Source: JALOLV01 sp046295175 (GTDB lineage: Bacteria; Bacteroidota; Bacteroidia; Cytophagales; Spirosomataceae). Taken from it: DNA of 27,361 nt. Below, in pieces: positions 1-8,336 of this stretch (positions are counted from its first letter, which is position 1; the number at the start of each line of letters is the position of its first letter). The translations under genes and the position numbers were made by a program. The stretch spans positions 1-27,361 of the forward strand of contig JBKBNY010000022.1 of assembly GCA_046295175.1 (NCBI GenBank), written 5' to 3'. The notes below the pieces were generated by a model. It was not told the origin of the DNA. It worked only from the letters and a program-made list of their open reading frames with translations, and did no database searches.

Positions 1-1902
1 GCGGAGCGTTTAGTTCAAGTCCAGCGGGCTTGAGTATCAGTAATACGACGGGACAGATAACGCCAAGTAGCAGCACAGCTGGCACCTACACAGTCAGCTA
101 CACAATAGCGGCAAGTGGAGGCTGTAGTGGAGTAACAGCCACGACGAGTGTAACGATTACGAACGCCCCAAGTGCGACAATCAGTTACGCAGGCAGTCCG
201 TTCTGTAGTAGTGGAAGTGCGGTAAATGTGAATTTAGTAGGTAGCAGTGGCGGAGCGTTTAGTTCAAGTCCAGCGGGCTTGAGTATCAGTAATACAACGG
301 GACAGATAACGCCAAGCAGCAGCACAGCCGGCACCTACACAGTTAGCTACACAATAGCGGCAAGTGGAGGTTGTAGTGGAATAACTGCCACGACGAGTGT
401 AACGATTACGAATGCACCAAGTGCAACAATCAGTTATGCAGGCAGTCCGTTCTGTAGTAGTGGAAGTGCGGTGAATGTTAATTTAGTAGGCAGCAGTAGC
501 GGAGCGTTTAGTTCAAGTCCAGCGGGCTTGAGTATCAGTAATACGACGGGACAGATAACGCCAAGTAGCAGCACAGCTGGCACCTACACAGTCAGCTACA
601 CAATAGCGGCAAGTGGAGGCTGTAGTGGAGTAACAGCCACGACGAGTGTAACGATTACGAACGCCCCAAGTGCGACAATCAGTTACGCAGGCAGTCCGTT
701 CTGTAGCAGTGGAAGTGCGGTAAATGTGAATTTAGTAGGTACAAGTGGCGGAGCCTTTAGTTCGAGTCCAGCGGGTTTGAGTATCAGTAACACAACGGGT
801 CAGATAACGCCAAATAGCAGCACGGTGGGTACTTACACAGTCAGCTACACGATAGCGGCAAGTGGAGGCTGTAGTGGATTAACAGCCACGACGAGTGTAA
901 TGATAACGAATGCCCCAAGTGCAACAATCAGTTATGCAGGCAGTCCTTTTTGTATCAGTGGAAATGCGGTGAGTGTAAACTTAACTGGCAGCAGTGGCGG
1001 AGCGTTTAGTTCAAGTCCAGCGGGCTTGAGTATCAGTAATACAACGGGACAGATAACGCCAAGCAGCAGCACAGCAGGCACCTACACAGTTAGCTACACA
1101 ATAGCGGCAAGTGGAGGGTGTAGTGGAGTAACAGCCACGACGAGTGTAACGATTACGAACGCCCCAAGTGCAACAATCAGTTATGCAGGAGGTCCTTTCT
1201 GTAGCAGTGGAAGTGCGGTAAATGTGAATTTAGTAGGTAGCAGTGGCGGAGCGTTTAGTTCGAGCCCAGCCGGTTTGAGTATCAGTAACACAACGGGTCA
1301 GATAACGCCAAGTAGCAGCACAGCCGGCACTTACACAGTTAGCTACACGATAGCGACAAGTGGAGGTTGTAGTGGAGTAACAGCCACGACGAGTGTAACG
1401 ATAACGAATTCCTCAAGTGCAACAATCAGTTATGCAGGCAGTCCTTTCTGTAGCAGTGGAAGTGCGGTGAGTGTTAATTTAGTGGGTACAAGTGGCGGAG
1501 CATTCTCTTCGAGTCCAGCGGGTTTGAGTATCAGTAACACCACGGGCCAGATAACGCCAAGCAGCAGCACGGCGGGTACTTACACAGTTAGCTACACGAT
1601 AGCGGCGAGTGGAGGTTGTAGTGGAGTGACTGCGACGACGAGTGTAACGATAACGAATGCACCAAGTGCGACAATCAGTTATGCAGGCAGTCCTTTCTGT
1701 AGTAGTGGAAATGCGGTAAGTGTGAATTTAGTAGGTACAAGTGGCGGAGCGTTTAGTTCAAGTCCAGCGGGTTTGAGTATCAGTAACACCACGGGTCAGA
1801 TAACCCCAAGCAGTAGCACCGCCGGCACCTACACAGTCAGCTATACGATAGCGGCGAGTGGAGGTTGTTCGGCGGTTACGGCCACGACGAGTGTAACGAT
1901 TA
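1..1902 (+). repeat. Tandem 249-bp in-frame coding repeats, 7 full copies plus a partial eighth
   Basis: The codon starting GGAGC(G/C/A)TT recurs at 3, 252, 501, 750, 999, 1248, 1497 and 1746, exactly 249 bases (83 codons) apart each time with no indel. The eighth copy diverges after about 1902. The array continues beyond the left edge, so the true copy number is unknown. Differences between copies are mostly silent or conservative (NAPS to NSSS, VNVN to VSVN, AAS to ATS). Bases 1-208 match 499-706 without a mismatch, while the copy between them differs at many positions. The period and coding phase fit repeated protein domains, not a CRISPR or satellite. Confidence 0.97.
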
Positions 1903-3236
1903 TTGAGAGTCAAGCCCCAACTATCACTCCACCAAGTCAATTGGTTGTTTGTTCTCCAAATACATTGACCCTCACAGCTTCGGGTTGTTCGGGAACTGTT
2001 AATTGGTCGAACGGAGCATCGGGAACAAGCCTAACTTTAACAGCAATTGGCACTTATTCAATATCAGCCACTTGTAATGTAAACGGCTGTATTTCCGCAG
2101 CCAGTGCAACCATCAATGGCTTAGCAATTGTCGCTCCACCAACCGCATCAGCGAGCAATACTGGTCCTTATTCGGTTGGTCAGACCATCAGCCTGAATGC
2201 TTCGGGCGGAACAAGCTATAATTGGAGTGGTCCTAATTCATTTACAAGTACAGCTCAGAACCCAACGATTAGCAATGCCATTGCCACCATGAGTGGAGTT
2301 TATACGGTTTCGGTATCGAATGGAGTTTGTACAGCAACCGCAACAACCAATGTGACCGTCACGGGTGTTGACCCATGTACCCAAATCGTTGATTATCAAT
2401 TTGTGAGGGCTGGTAATCCGTATCAAACATTGTTCTCGATTACTGATGGAATGACGATTCAGCAAGTACCATTTGATGTGTCGATATTGGCTGTGCCGAT
2501 TTGTCCGACTTTAACGGTTGAGAGTGTGGATATGACTTTAGTTGGGCCGAACATGAATTGGACAATCCTGCAAAGTGTAGAACCATTTGCGATGTTTGAT
2601 AACTCTGGATTGAATGTATTCGGACGCAATTTGATACCAGGCACTTACACCATGACTGTGGTAGGTTATGCCCAAGACAACCGAGCGGGTGGTATTGTTT
2701 ACGGCCCAGTAACTACGACCTTCACGATAACGGGCAATAGTGCGAGTATTTCGATGCCGACAGTAGCGAATCAGACGGTTTGCGGCGGTAGTGCAATAGA
2801 TGTGAGTTTCACGACGGTGGGTACATTCGATGTAGGAAACCAATTCCAAGTGCAGTTATCGGATGCGACGGGAAGTTTCAGCAACCCAACGACCATCGGC
2901 ATCAGCACGAGTGCCGGAACGGTTACTTGCCAGTTACCACAGAATACGGTTGAGGGTGGCACCTACTTCTTGCGAGTAGCGTCATCGAATCCGACGGTGG
3001 TGAGTAGTCCGAGTTTGGGGGCATTGACGATAGTTCCAGCCAACCGAACGCTGACAACGAATTACACAACTGGAACGACGACAGTCTCAGCAGCACAGAA
3101 AATCACAGCAACCAACAAGGTGATTTCGCCAGCGAATGTAAGCTACCAAGCCGGCAAGGCAATTGAGTTAAATGCAGGATTCGCAGCCGATGCAGGTACG
3201 GTTTTCAAAGCCGAAATTAAAGGTTGTCAGAATTAA
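1..3236 (+). CDS. Repetitive secreted/surface protein, Ig/PKD-like repeats, C-terminal 3-coathanger-stack-like domain (5' partial)
   Basis: The reading frame is open from the left edge (in-frame codons from base 3), so the N-terminus and signal peptide lie outside the window. The first start-like codon inside is only a TTG at 30, in the middle of a repeat, and is not a real start. About 1,078 residues are visible. The first 630 are copies of an 83-residue unit rich in Ser, Thr and Gly, with two conserved cysteines each (SPFCSSG and SGGCSG), which look like disulfide-bearing Ig/PKD-type beta-sandwich modules. Two diverged Ig-like modules follow (about 1906-2340), then a unique region and another beta-rich domain (about 2740-3045). 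The C-terminus (about 3050-3230, with motifs such as ELNAGFAADAGTVFKAEI and a final Cys) resembles the 3-coathanger stack domain of Cytophagales secreted proteins. Adhesin or cell-surface matrix function is an inference; no catalytic motif is visible. It is a separate transcription unit closed by a strong terminator. Confidence 0.85.
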   Translation, partial: GAFSSSPAGLSISNTTGQITPSSSTAGTYTVSYTIAASGGCSGVTATTSVTITNAPSATISYAGSPFCSSGSAVNVNLVGSSGGAFSSSPAGLSISNTTGQITPSSSTAGTYTVSYTIAASGGCSGITATTSVTITNAPSATISYAGSPFCSSGSAVNVNLVGSSSGAFSSSPAGLSISNTTGQITPSSSTAGTYTVSYTIAASGGCSGVTATTSVTITNAPSATISYAGSPFCSSGSAVNVNLVGTSGGAFSSSPAGLSISNTTGQITPNSSTVGTYTVSYTIAASGGCSGLTATTSVMITNAPSATISYAGSPFCISGNAVSVNLTGSSGGAFSSSPAGLSISNTTGQITPSSSTAGTYTVSYTIAASGGCSGVTATTSVTITNAPSATISYAGGPFCSSGSAVNVNLVGSSGGAFSSSPAGLSISNTTGQITPSSSTAGTYTVSYTIATSGGCSGVTATTSVTITNSSSATISYAGSPFCSSGSAVSVNLVGTSGGAFSSSPAGLSISNTTGQITPSSSTAGTYTVSYTIAASGGCSGVTATTSVTITNAPSATISYAGSPFCSSGNAVSVNLVGTSGGAFSSSPAGLSISNTTGQITPSSSTAGTYTVSYTIAASGGCSAVTATTSVTIIESQAPTITPPSQLVVCSPNTLTLTASGCSGTVNWSNGASGTSLTLTAIGTYSISATCNVNGCISAASATINGLAIVAPPTASASNTGPYSVGQTISLNASGGTSYNWSGPNSFTSTAQNPTISNAIATMSGVYTVSVSNGVCTATATTNVTVTGVDPCTQIVDYQFVRAGNPYQTLFSITDGMTIQQVPFDVSILAVPICPTLTVESVDMTLVGPNMNWTILQSVEPFAMFDNSGLNVFGRNLIPGTYTMTVVGYAQDNRAGGIVYGPVTTTFTITGNSASISMPTVANQTVCGGSAIDVSFTTVGTFDVGNQFQVQLSDATGSFSNPTTIGISTSAGTVTCQLPQNTVEGGTYFLRVASSNPTVVSSPSLGALTIVPANRTLTTNYTTGTTTVSAAQKITATNKVISPANVSYQAGKAIELNAGFAADAGTVFKAEIKGCQN

Positions 3237-3262
3237 GTGGATAAAATAGATTAAAGTTTACG

Positions 3263-3302
3263 CACGTCCTTGTTATTTTTAATAGCAAGGACGTGTTTTT
3301 TA
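3263..3302 (+). terminator. Rho-independent terminator of the repeat protein gene
   Basis: A 15-bp stem (CACGTCCTTGTTATT at 3263-3277, AATAGCAAGGACGTG at 3281-3295, one G-T wobble) with a 3-base loop is followed directly by a run of six T at 3296-3301. It lies 27 bases after the stop codon. Confidence 0.93.
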
Positions 3303-3382
3303 TTGCCGAAATAAATCAAAATATCATTGTTTTACTCTATTTTTAATTCTTGATTTGCGTTATAAAACTTTCCTTCATAAAC

Positions 3383-5665
3383 ATGAAATCAGCCCTAATC
3401 GCTATTCTACAATTATTACTGTTTTTTAATTCATTCGGACAAATTTATAGAAATGCAGATGCCCTCAAATTTAGTCAGATTCCGACCCGTTGGGACGAAG
3501 GATTACCACTCGGAAATGGCTTGATTGGTGAACTCATCTGGCAAAAAGACGATAAATTGCGTTTCTCGCTCGACCACGCAGAACTTTGGGATTTGCGACC
3601 CATGAAAGAATTGCATACTCCCAATTTTAACTACAAATGGGTAAAAGAACAGGTTTTAAAAGATAATTATGCGGCTGTTCAGAAAATTGGCGATATACCT
3701 TACGAAAGAGAACCCGCTCCGAGTAAATTGCCGGGTGCAGCATTGGAATTCGATATTAAAAGCTGGGGAGCTGTCAAATACGCAAAATTGAATATCGAAA
3801 AAGCGATATCGGAGATTGTTTGGGAGAATGGTGCAAAAATGAATTCGTTTGTAAATGCCAATAAATCTATCGGATATTTTAGATTTGAGAATGTAGATGC
3901 TGTAAATTTCAAGTTAGTTCCGCCCAAATACGAGGGCGAAATTGATAAGTCGGCGGGTGGCTCGGTGGCAGGCGATGATTTGGCAAGATTGGGCTATAAA
4001 CAGGGTAAAGTTACGCAAAGTGGCAATTCATACCGCTATATTCAACGAGGATGGGGCGGGTTTTACTACGAAGTGGCTGTAAAATGGAAGCAAATTTCTC
4101 CGAAAATCGTCGAAGGTTCTTGGGCGATTTCGGCACATTATCCAAATAAACCCAAGCCAACAGCAACCCAGACTCTGACGAATGCCGAAAACTATCAAAG
4201 TGCTTTTAATAATCACCAAAATTGGTGGAAGGCTTTTTGGGATAAATCCTCAATTACGTTGCCAGATTCTACTCTCGAAAAACAATATTATCTCGAACTC
4301 TACAAATTTGGAAGCGTTGCCCGAAGCAATACGCCTCCGATTTCACTCCAAGCCGTCTGGACTGCCGATAATGGCCGTTTACCACCATGGAAAGGCGATT
4401 TTCATCACGATTTGAATACCCAATTGAGCTATTGGCCGAGTTATTCCAGCAATCATTTAGAAGAGGCTTTGGGCTATCTCAATCACCTCGACCAAAATAA
4501 GGCTCGCTATAAAAAATACACAAAATGGTATTTCGGAACGGATGGACTAAACGTGCCGGGAGTTACGACTTTGACTGGCGAAGAAATGGGCGGGTGGATT
4601 CAATATTCGCTTTCGCCTACGGTTTCGGCGTGGCTTTCGCAACATTATTATTGGCAATGGCGATACAGTATGGATAAAGAATTTCTGCAAAAAAGGGCGT
4701 ACCCGTGGTTTAGAGATGTGGCCAAACATTTAGAGCAAATCACGTATTTGGATAAAAATGGCAAGCGTCAGTTACCGCTCAGTTCGAGTCCCGAAATCAA
4801 TGATAACAGCAAATCAGCGTGGTTTTTAGAGAATACCAATTACGATTTAGCCTTGATGCGGTATGTTTTTGAGAAAGCCACCGAACTTGCCAATGAGTTG
4901 GGACTCAAAGCCGAAGCTGAGCGTTATGGAAAAATCCTACTTCAATTCTCGGATTACCATTTGAGCCAAAATGCTGAACTGAATTTTTCTGTCGAATTAC
5001 CCTATAATCAATCGCATCGTCATTTCTCGCACCTGATGGCGATTCATCCACTCGGCGAAATCCGTTGGGAGAATGGTGAAAGAGACCAAAAAATTATCCA
5101 AAACACCATCCAGCAATTAGACAAGATTGGTCCAGCCAATTGGTGCGGCTATTCGTATTCGTGGCTCGGAAATCTCAAAACCAGAGCCAAAGACGGCGAA
5201 GGTGCAGCCCGAGCTTTGAAAGATTTCGCAATGGCGTTTTGTTCGGTCAATTCGTTTCACCTCAATGGCGACCAAACGAAATCGGGCAAATCAAATTTTA
5301 CTTACCGACCGTTTACGCTCGAAGGTAACTTTGCCTACGCTGCTGGTATCCAAGAAATGCTTTTACAGAGTCATGCAGGGCAGATTGAGGTTTTTCCGGC
5401 AATTCCCAAAAGTTGGCAGCGGGTTTCGTTTAGTTCGTTACGTGCCGAAGGTGCATTCTTGGTAAGTGCAAAACAAGAGGGCGGATTGGTGGATGAAATC
5501 AGAATTTATGCCGAACAAGGTGGTAAAACGCGGGTAAAATTGCCATTTAAAACCCACGTAATACGCTCGCAAAGCGGTATCAAAATCGAGAATATTGGCG
5601 ATAACATACTCGAAATAACTTTTCCGAAAGGTAGCCAAATTGTGATAAATAATGGTTATGAGTGA
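3383..5665 (+). CDS. Secreted GH95-like glycoside hydrolase
   Basis: A TTG at 3350 is possible, but ATG 3383 opens with a typical signal peptide (MKSALIAILQ...FNSFGQ) and is preferred, giving 760 residues. The N-terminal domain carries a GH95-like LPLGNGLIGELIW motif (about residue 40). The (alpha/alpha)6 part shows HHDLNTQLSYWP (H341-P352), SSSPE (Glu471), HRHFSH (545-550) and TLEGNF (Glu647), then a C-terminal beta domain with EVFPAIPKSW. In characterised GH95 alpha-L-fucosidases the acid is the Glu of SPE, which is conserved here. The N-x-N motif is D343-L-N345 here, and the Asp of the DGNFG motif is Glu647. Two of the usual active-site residues are therefore altered, so fucosidase activity should not be assumed; another clan GH-L exo-activity is possible. 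It is co-oriented with the next hydrolase but separated from it by 436 bp. Confidence 0.82.
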   Translation: MKSALIAILQLLLFFNSFGQIYRNADALKFSQIPTRWDEGLPLGNGLIGELIWQKDDKLRFSLDHAELWDLRPMKELHTPNFNYKWVKEQVLKDNYAAVQKIGDIPYEREPAPSKLPGAALEFDIKSWGAVKYAKLNIEKAISEIVWENGAKMNSFVNANKSIGYFRFENVDAVNFKLVPPKYEGEIDKSAGGSVAGDDLARLGYKQGKVTQSGNSYRYIQRGWGGFYYEVAVKWKQISPKIVEGSWAISAHYPNKPKPTATQTLTNAENYQSAFNNHQNWWKAFWDKSSITLPDSTLEKQYYLELYKFGSVARSNTPPISLQAVWTADNGRLPPWKGDFHHDLNTQLSYWPSYSSNHLEEALGYLNHLDQNKARYKKYTKWYFGTDGLNVPGVTTLTGEEMGGWIQYSLSPTVSAWLSQHYYWQWRYSMDKEFLQKRAYPWFRDVAKHLEQITYLDKNGKRQLPLSSSPEINDNSKSAWFLENTNYDLALMRYVFEKATELANELGLKAEAERYGKILLQFSDYHLSQNAELNFSVELPYNQSHRHFSHLMAIHPLGEIRWENGERDQKIIQNTIQQLDKIGPANWCGYSYSWLGNLKTRAKDGEGAARALKDFAMAFCSVNSFHLNGDQTKSGKSNFTYRPFTLEGNFAYAAGIQEMLLQSHAGQIEVFPAIPKSWQRVSFSSLRAEGAFLVSAKQEGGLVDEIRIYAEQGGKTRVKLPFKTHVIRSQSGIKIENIGDNILEITFPKGSQIVINNGYE

Positions 5666-6101
5666 TGGTTGGGGTTGTACCAAAATTTGTCGAATTATTG
5701 TAATTCCAAAGGACAAACATCCGAAAAACAATAGAACACAGATTGTTATGATTTTTAACATAACTATGTAAATACACAAAACTAAATTTATAAATCCGAG
5801 TCCCTCCCCTCTCCTTCTCCTACAAGGAGAAGGAGAATGGAAGAGGATGAGGTGAAATACATATCGAAAAGGGATAAAATCTTTTACTGAGCGGGTTTAC
5901 CTCATCCTTCCTTTCCTTCTCCTACAAGGAGAAGGAGGGACATAAAATCAAAAAGTGTAAAAATAAATAGGTGTCATTACTTATCATAATAATCAGTATG
6001 CTATTATCACCAAATTCAAAAAAATAATCTCATACGTTAGTCCAAAATGTTTGTACTCAAATCTTACACAATAGAAATCATACATTCAACCTTCAATATT
6101 T
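5666..6101. other. Intergenic region with a palindromic element
   Basis: The 436 bases between the two plus-strand hydrolases hold the 142-bp palindromic element at 5800-5941 and otherwise AT-rich sequence. No convincing terminator follows the GH95-like gene. No clear Bacteroidota promoter (TTTG ... TAnnTTTG) could be fixed upstream of the ATG at 6102. No conserved small ORF is apparent. Confidence 0.6.
5800..5941. repeat. 142-bp composite palindromic interspersed element with terminal inverted repeats
   Basis: The ends are an 8-bp inverted repeat, GTCCCTCC (5800-5807) and GGAGGGAC (5934-5941). Inside are a perfect 11-bp hairpin with an ACA loop (CTCCTTCTCCT 5811-5821 / AGGAGAAGGAG 5825-5835), an almost identical 10-bp hairpin (5914-5923 / 5927-5936) and a 10-bp outer stem between them (AGGATGAGGT 5844-5853 / ACCTCATCCT 5899-5908). 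The nested symmetry suggests a REP/MITE-type non-coding element. No transposase is nearby and a clean target-site duplication is not visible. Confidence 0.8.
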
Positions 6102-8267
6102 ATGAAAAAACAATATCTATTTTTTTGTTTATTGCTTGTCAATCAGCTTTTTGGGCAAAATCAAGCTAAATACGATAAACTAATTTCTACCGACTGGCTT
6201 GTGAAACCCGTTACACAAAAAGCCGAAATCATTACCGAAGGGAAAAACATCTTTTTGTATAATGGATTGGTAAAACGAGCATTCAGAATCGAGCCGAATG
6301 TAGCTTGTATTGATTACAAAAACCTCTCGAATGGTCAGCAACTCTTGCGAGCCATCAAGCCCGAAGCTCGGATTATCATTGACGGAAAAGAATACAATGT
6401 CGGCGGACTCATCGGGCAAAAGGAAAACGCTTATTTGCTACCCGAATGGCTCGATAAAATGACTGTCGGGACTGAGGATTTTATTTATGTAAAACATTCA
6501 ATATCAGACATTAAGCCATTTGTAAATTGGAAAACCCGAACTTGGATGCCGAATCAAAACCAACCAACGGGCAAGCTGCTTTCGTTTGAATATGCTCCGC
6601 AGGCAAAAGAATTATCGGGCTTGATGGTTAGGGTGAATTATGAATTATACGATGGGATTCCGTTGATTGTTAAGTGGATTTCGATTGAGAATAAATCGGC
6701 TAAATCGTTCAAAATCAATCGAGTCATAAACGAAGTTTTGGCATTGGTCGAAGAAGAAAGTGCCGTGGTAGGAAAGCCCGAAGAAATGAAAAAACAGCAT
6801 GGGATTTATGTAGAAACCAATTACGCTTTCAATAATGCCATGCGGTACGACATCAGCGACCAAACCACGCATTGGAAGACCGATGCCGTTTATACATCGC
6901 AGGTGAATTACAATTACGAAACGCCTTGTTTATTAGAAATTTATCCCGAAAAAGCCCCCGGTATTGAGCTTCAAGCTGGAGAAAACTTCAAATCGGTGCG
7001 TACGCACGAATTATTGATGGATAGCTACGACCGCCAACGAAGAGGAATGATGATACGCAAAATGTACCGAACCGTTGCTCCGTGGACAACCCAAAATCCA
7101 GTTTTTATGCACTTAGTCAGCAAAAATGACGAGGAAGTAAAAAGTTGTATTGACCAATGTGTAGCTACTGGTTATGAGGCAGTTATATTGAGTTTTGGTA
7201 GCCATCTGAATATGGAAGATAGTACGAGCAAAAACATTCAAAGATGGAAGTCTCTGGCAGATTATGCTCACCAAAAAGGGATTCTACTGGGTGGATATTC
7301 GCTATTCAGCAGTCGAAGAATCAGCGACGAACACGATGTGATTGACCCCAAAACTGGCAAGCCAGGTGGGGCTTTCTTTGGTAATGCTCCGTGTTTTGGA
7401 AGCCGTTGGGGACTCGATTATAGTGCAAAAATTAAGCACTTTTTTGAAAAAACAGGCTTTGATATTTGGGAAAATGATGGCCCGTATCCGGGTGATGTTT
7501 GTGCTTCGACTGTACATCCCGGACACAAAAATTTGGATGATTCGCAATGGCGACAAATGGAGATTCAGAAAGATTTGTACCGTTGGCTCAACGAAAGAGG
7601 GGTGTATATCAACGCCCCCGACTGGTATTTTTTGGATGGAACGCACAAAATTGCGATTGGATATCGTGAAGTGAACTTTTCTTTGTCGAGAGAGCAGCAG
7701 CGAATATTGAATCGTCAGAATATCCACGATGGAACAATCGAAAAAACTGGCTCAATGAGTTGGGGATTTGTTCCGCTTACTCGTTACCAAGGTGGTGGAC
7801 CAGAAGCTATTTTGGAACCACTCAGCGAGCATCTCAAAGACTATGAGCAGCTAATGGTGCAATATTACGGGGCTGGGGTACAGGCTTGTTATCGAGGCCC
7901 AAGGTTGTATGATACCGAGCAGACCCGTCAATTAGTATCAAAAACGGTGGCTTGGTACAAAAAATACCGCGAGATTCTAAACTCAGATATGATTCAGCTT
8001 CGCCGTGCCGATGGGCGAGATTGGGATGGATTATTGCATGTAAACCCACAATTAAAACAGAAGGGTTTTATGATGTTATATAACCCCACCAAAGAAAAAA
8101 TGACTCGCACCATTAAAGTGCCGCTTTATTATACCGGATTGACCGATGCCGCCATCTTGAAAGAGAAAGGAATAAGCTCCAAGACGTATAGACTCAATCG
8201 TAACTACGAAATCGAATTGACATTTACGATAGAACCCGAAAATTATACGTGGTTTGTGGTAGAATAA
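6102..8267 (+). CDS. Secreted alpha-galactosidase-like glycoside hydrolase (TIM barrel, GH36/GH27-like, family uncertain)
   Basis: The ATG start gives 721 residues with a clear signal peptide (MKKQYLFFCLLLVNQLFGQ). An N-terminal beta-rich domain (about 25-310; motif IFLYNGLVKRAF) precedes a probable TIM barrel. Barrel-like motifs include EAVILSFGSH, KGILLGGYSLFS, FDIWENDGPYPGD and INAPDWYF, then a short C-terminal beta domain with KGFMMLYNPT. The aspartates in WENDGPYPG and APDWYF sit where a GH-D clan enzyme would have its nucleophile and acid, but this assignment is inference and no alignment was run. Proteins of this type are generally labelled alpha-galactosidase or hypothetical in Bacteroidota PULs. 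It is the last plus-strand gene before a bidirectional terminator. Confidence 0.7.
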   Translation: MKKQYLFFCLLLVNQLFGQNQAKYDKLISTDWLVKPVTQKAEIITEGKNIFLYNGLVKRAFRIEPNVACIDYKNLSNGQQLLRAIKPEARIIIDGKEYNVGGLIGQKENAYLLPEWLDKMTVGTEDFIYVKHSISDIKPFVNWKTRTWMPNQNQPTGKLLSFEYAPQAKELSGLMVRVNYELYDGIPLIVKWISIENKSAKSFKINRVINEVLALVEEESAVVGKPEEMKKQHGIYVETNYAFNNAMRYDISDQTTHWKTDAVYTSQVNYNYETPCLLEIYPEKAPGIELQAGENFKSVRTHELLMDSYDRQRRGMMIRKMYRTVAPWTTQNPVFMHLVSKNDEEVKSCIDQCVATGYEAVILSFGSHLNMEDSTSKNIQRWKSLADYAHQKGILLGGYSLFSSRRISDEHDVIDPKTGKPGGAFFGNAPCFGSRWGLDYSAKIKHFFEKTGFDIWENDGPYPGDVCASTVHPGHKNLDDSQWRQMEIQKDLYRWLNERGVYINAPDWYFLDGTHKIAIGYREVNFSLSREQQRILNRQNIHDGTIEKTGSMSWGFVPLTRYQGGGPEAILEPLSEHLKDYEQLMVQYYGAGVQACYRGPRLYDTEQTRQLVSKTVAWYKKYREILNSDMIQLRRADGRDWDGLLHVNPQLKQKGFMMLYNPTKEKMTRTIKVPLYYTGLTDAAILKEKGISSKTYRLNRNYEIELTFTIEPENYTWFVVE

Positions 8268-8268
8268 A

Positions 8269-8298
8269 AAAATCCCCATCGAAAATCGGTGGGGTTTT
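8269..8298. terminator. Bidirectional terminator between convergent genes
   Basis: The 9-bp stem CCCCATCGA (8274-8282) / TCGGTGGGG (8286-8294), with an AAA loop and one wobble, is flanked by an A-run on the left and TTTT on the right. It therefore works in both directions for the plus-strand hydrolase (stop 8267) and the minus-strand dehydrogenase (stop 8337). Confidence 0.85.
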
Positions 8299-8336
8299 AT
8301 TTGTTAACCTATGATGAAAAAAAACTACTTTTATCT

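Noticed and set aside
1..1902. Regular repeat array considered as a CRISPR or satellite
   Set aside because: The unit is 249 bp, contiguous without spacers, keeps one reading frame and encodes a protein domain.
1758..2962. Several minus-strand open frames within the repeat protein gene
   Set aside because: They lie antisense to a strongly coding frame, have no family resemblance or signal features, and arise from the G/C-rich repeat composition.
3350..3382. TTG start extending the GH95-like protein upstream
   Set aside because: It would place extra residues before a clean signal peptide; ATG 3383 fits better.
5438..5779. Minus-strand frame of 113 codons overlapping the end of the GH95-like gene
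   Set aside because: It overlaps a well-supported gene, and its sequence shows no coding features despite a hydrophobic stretch.
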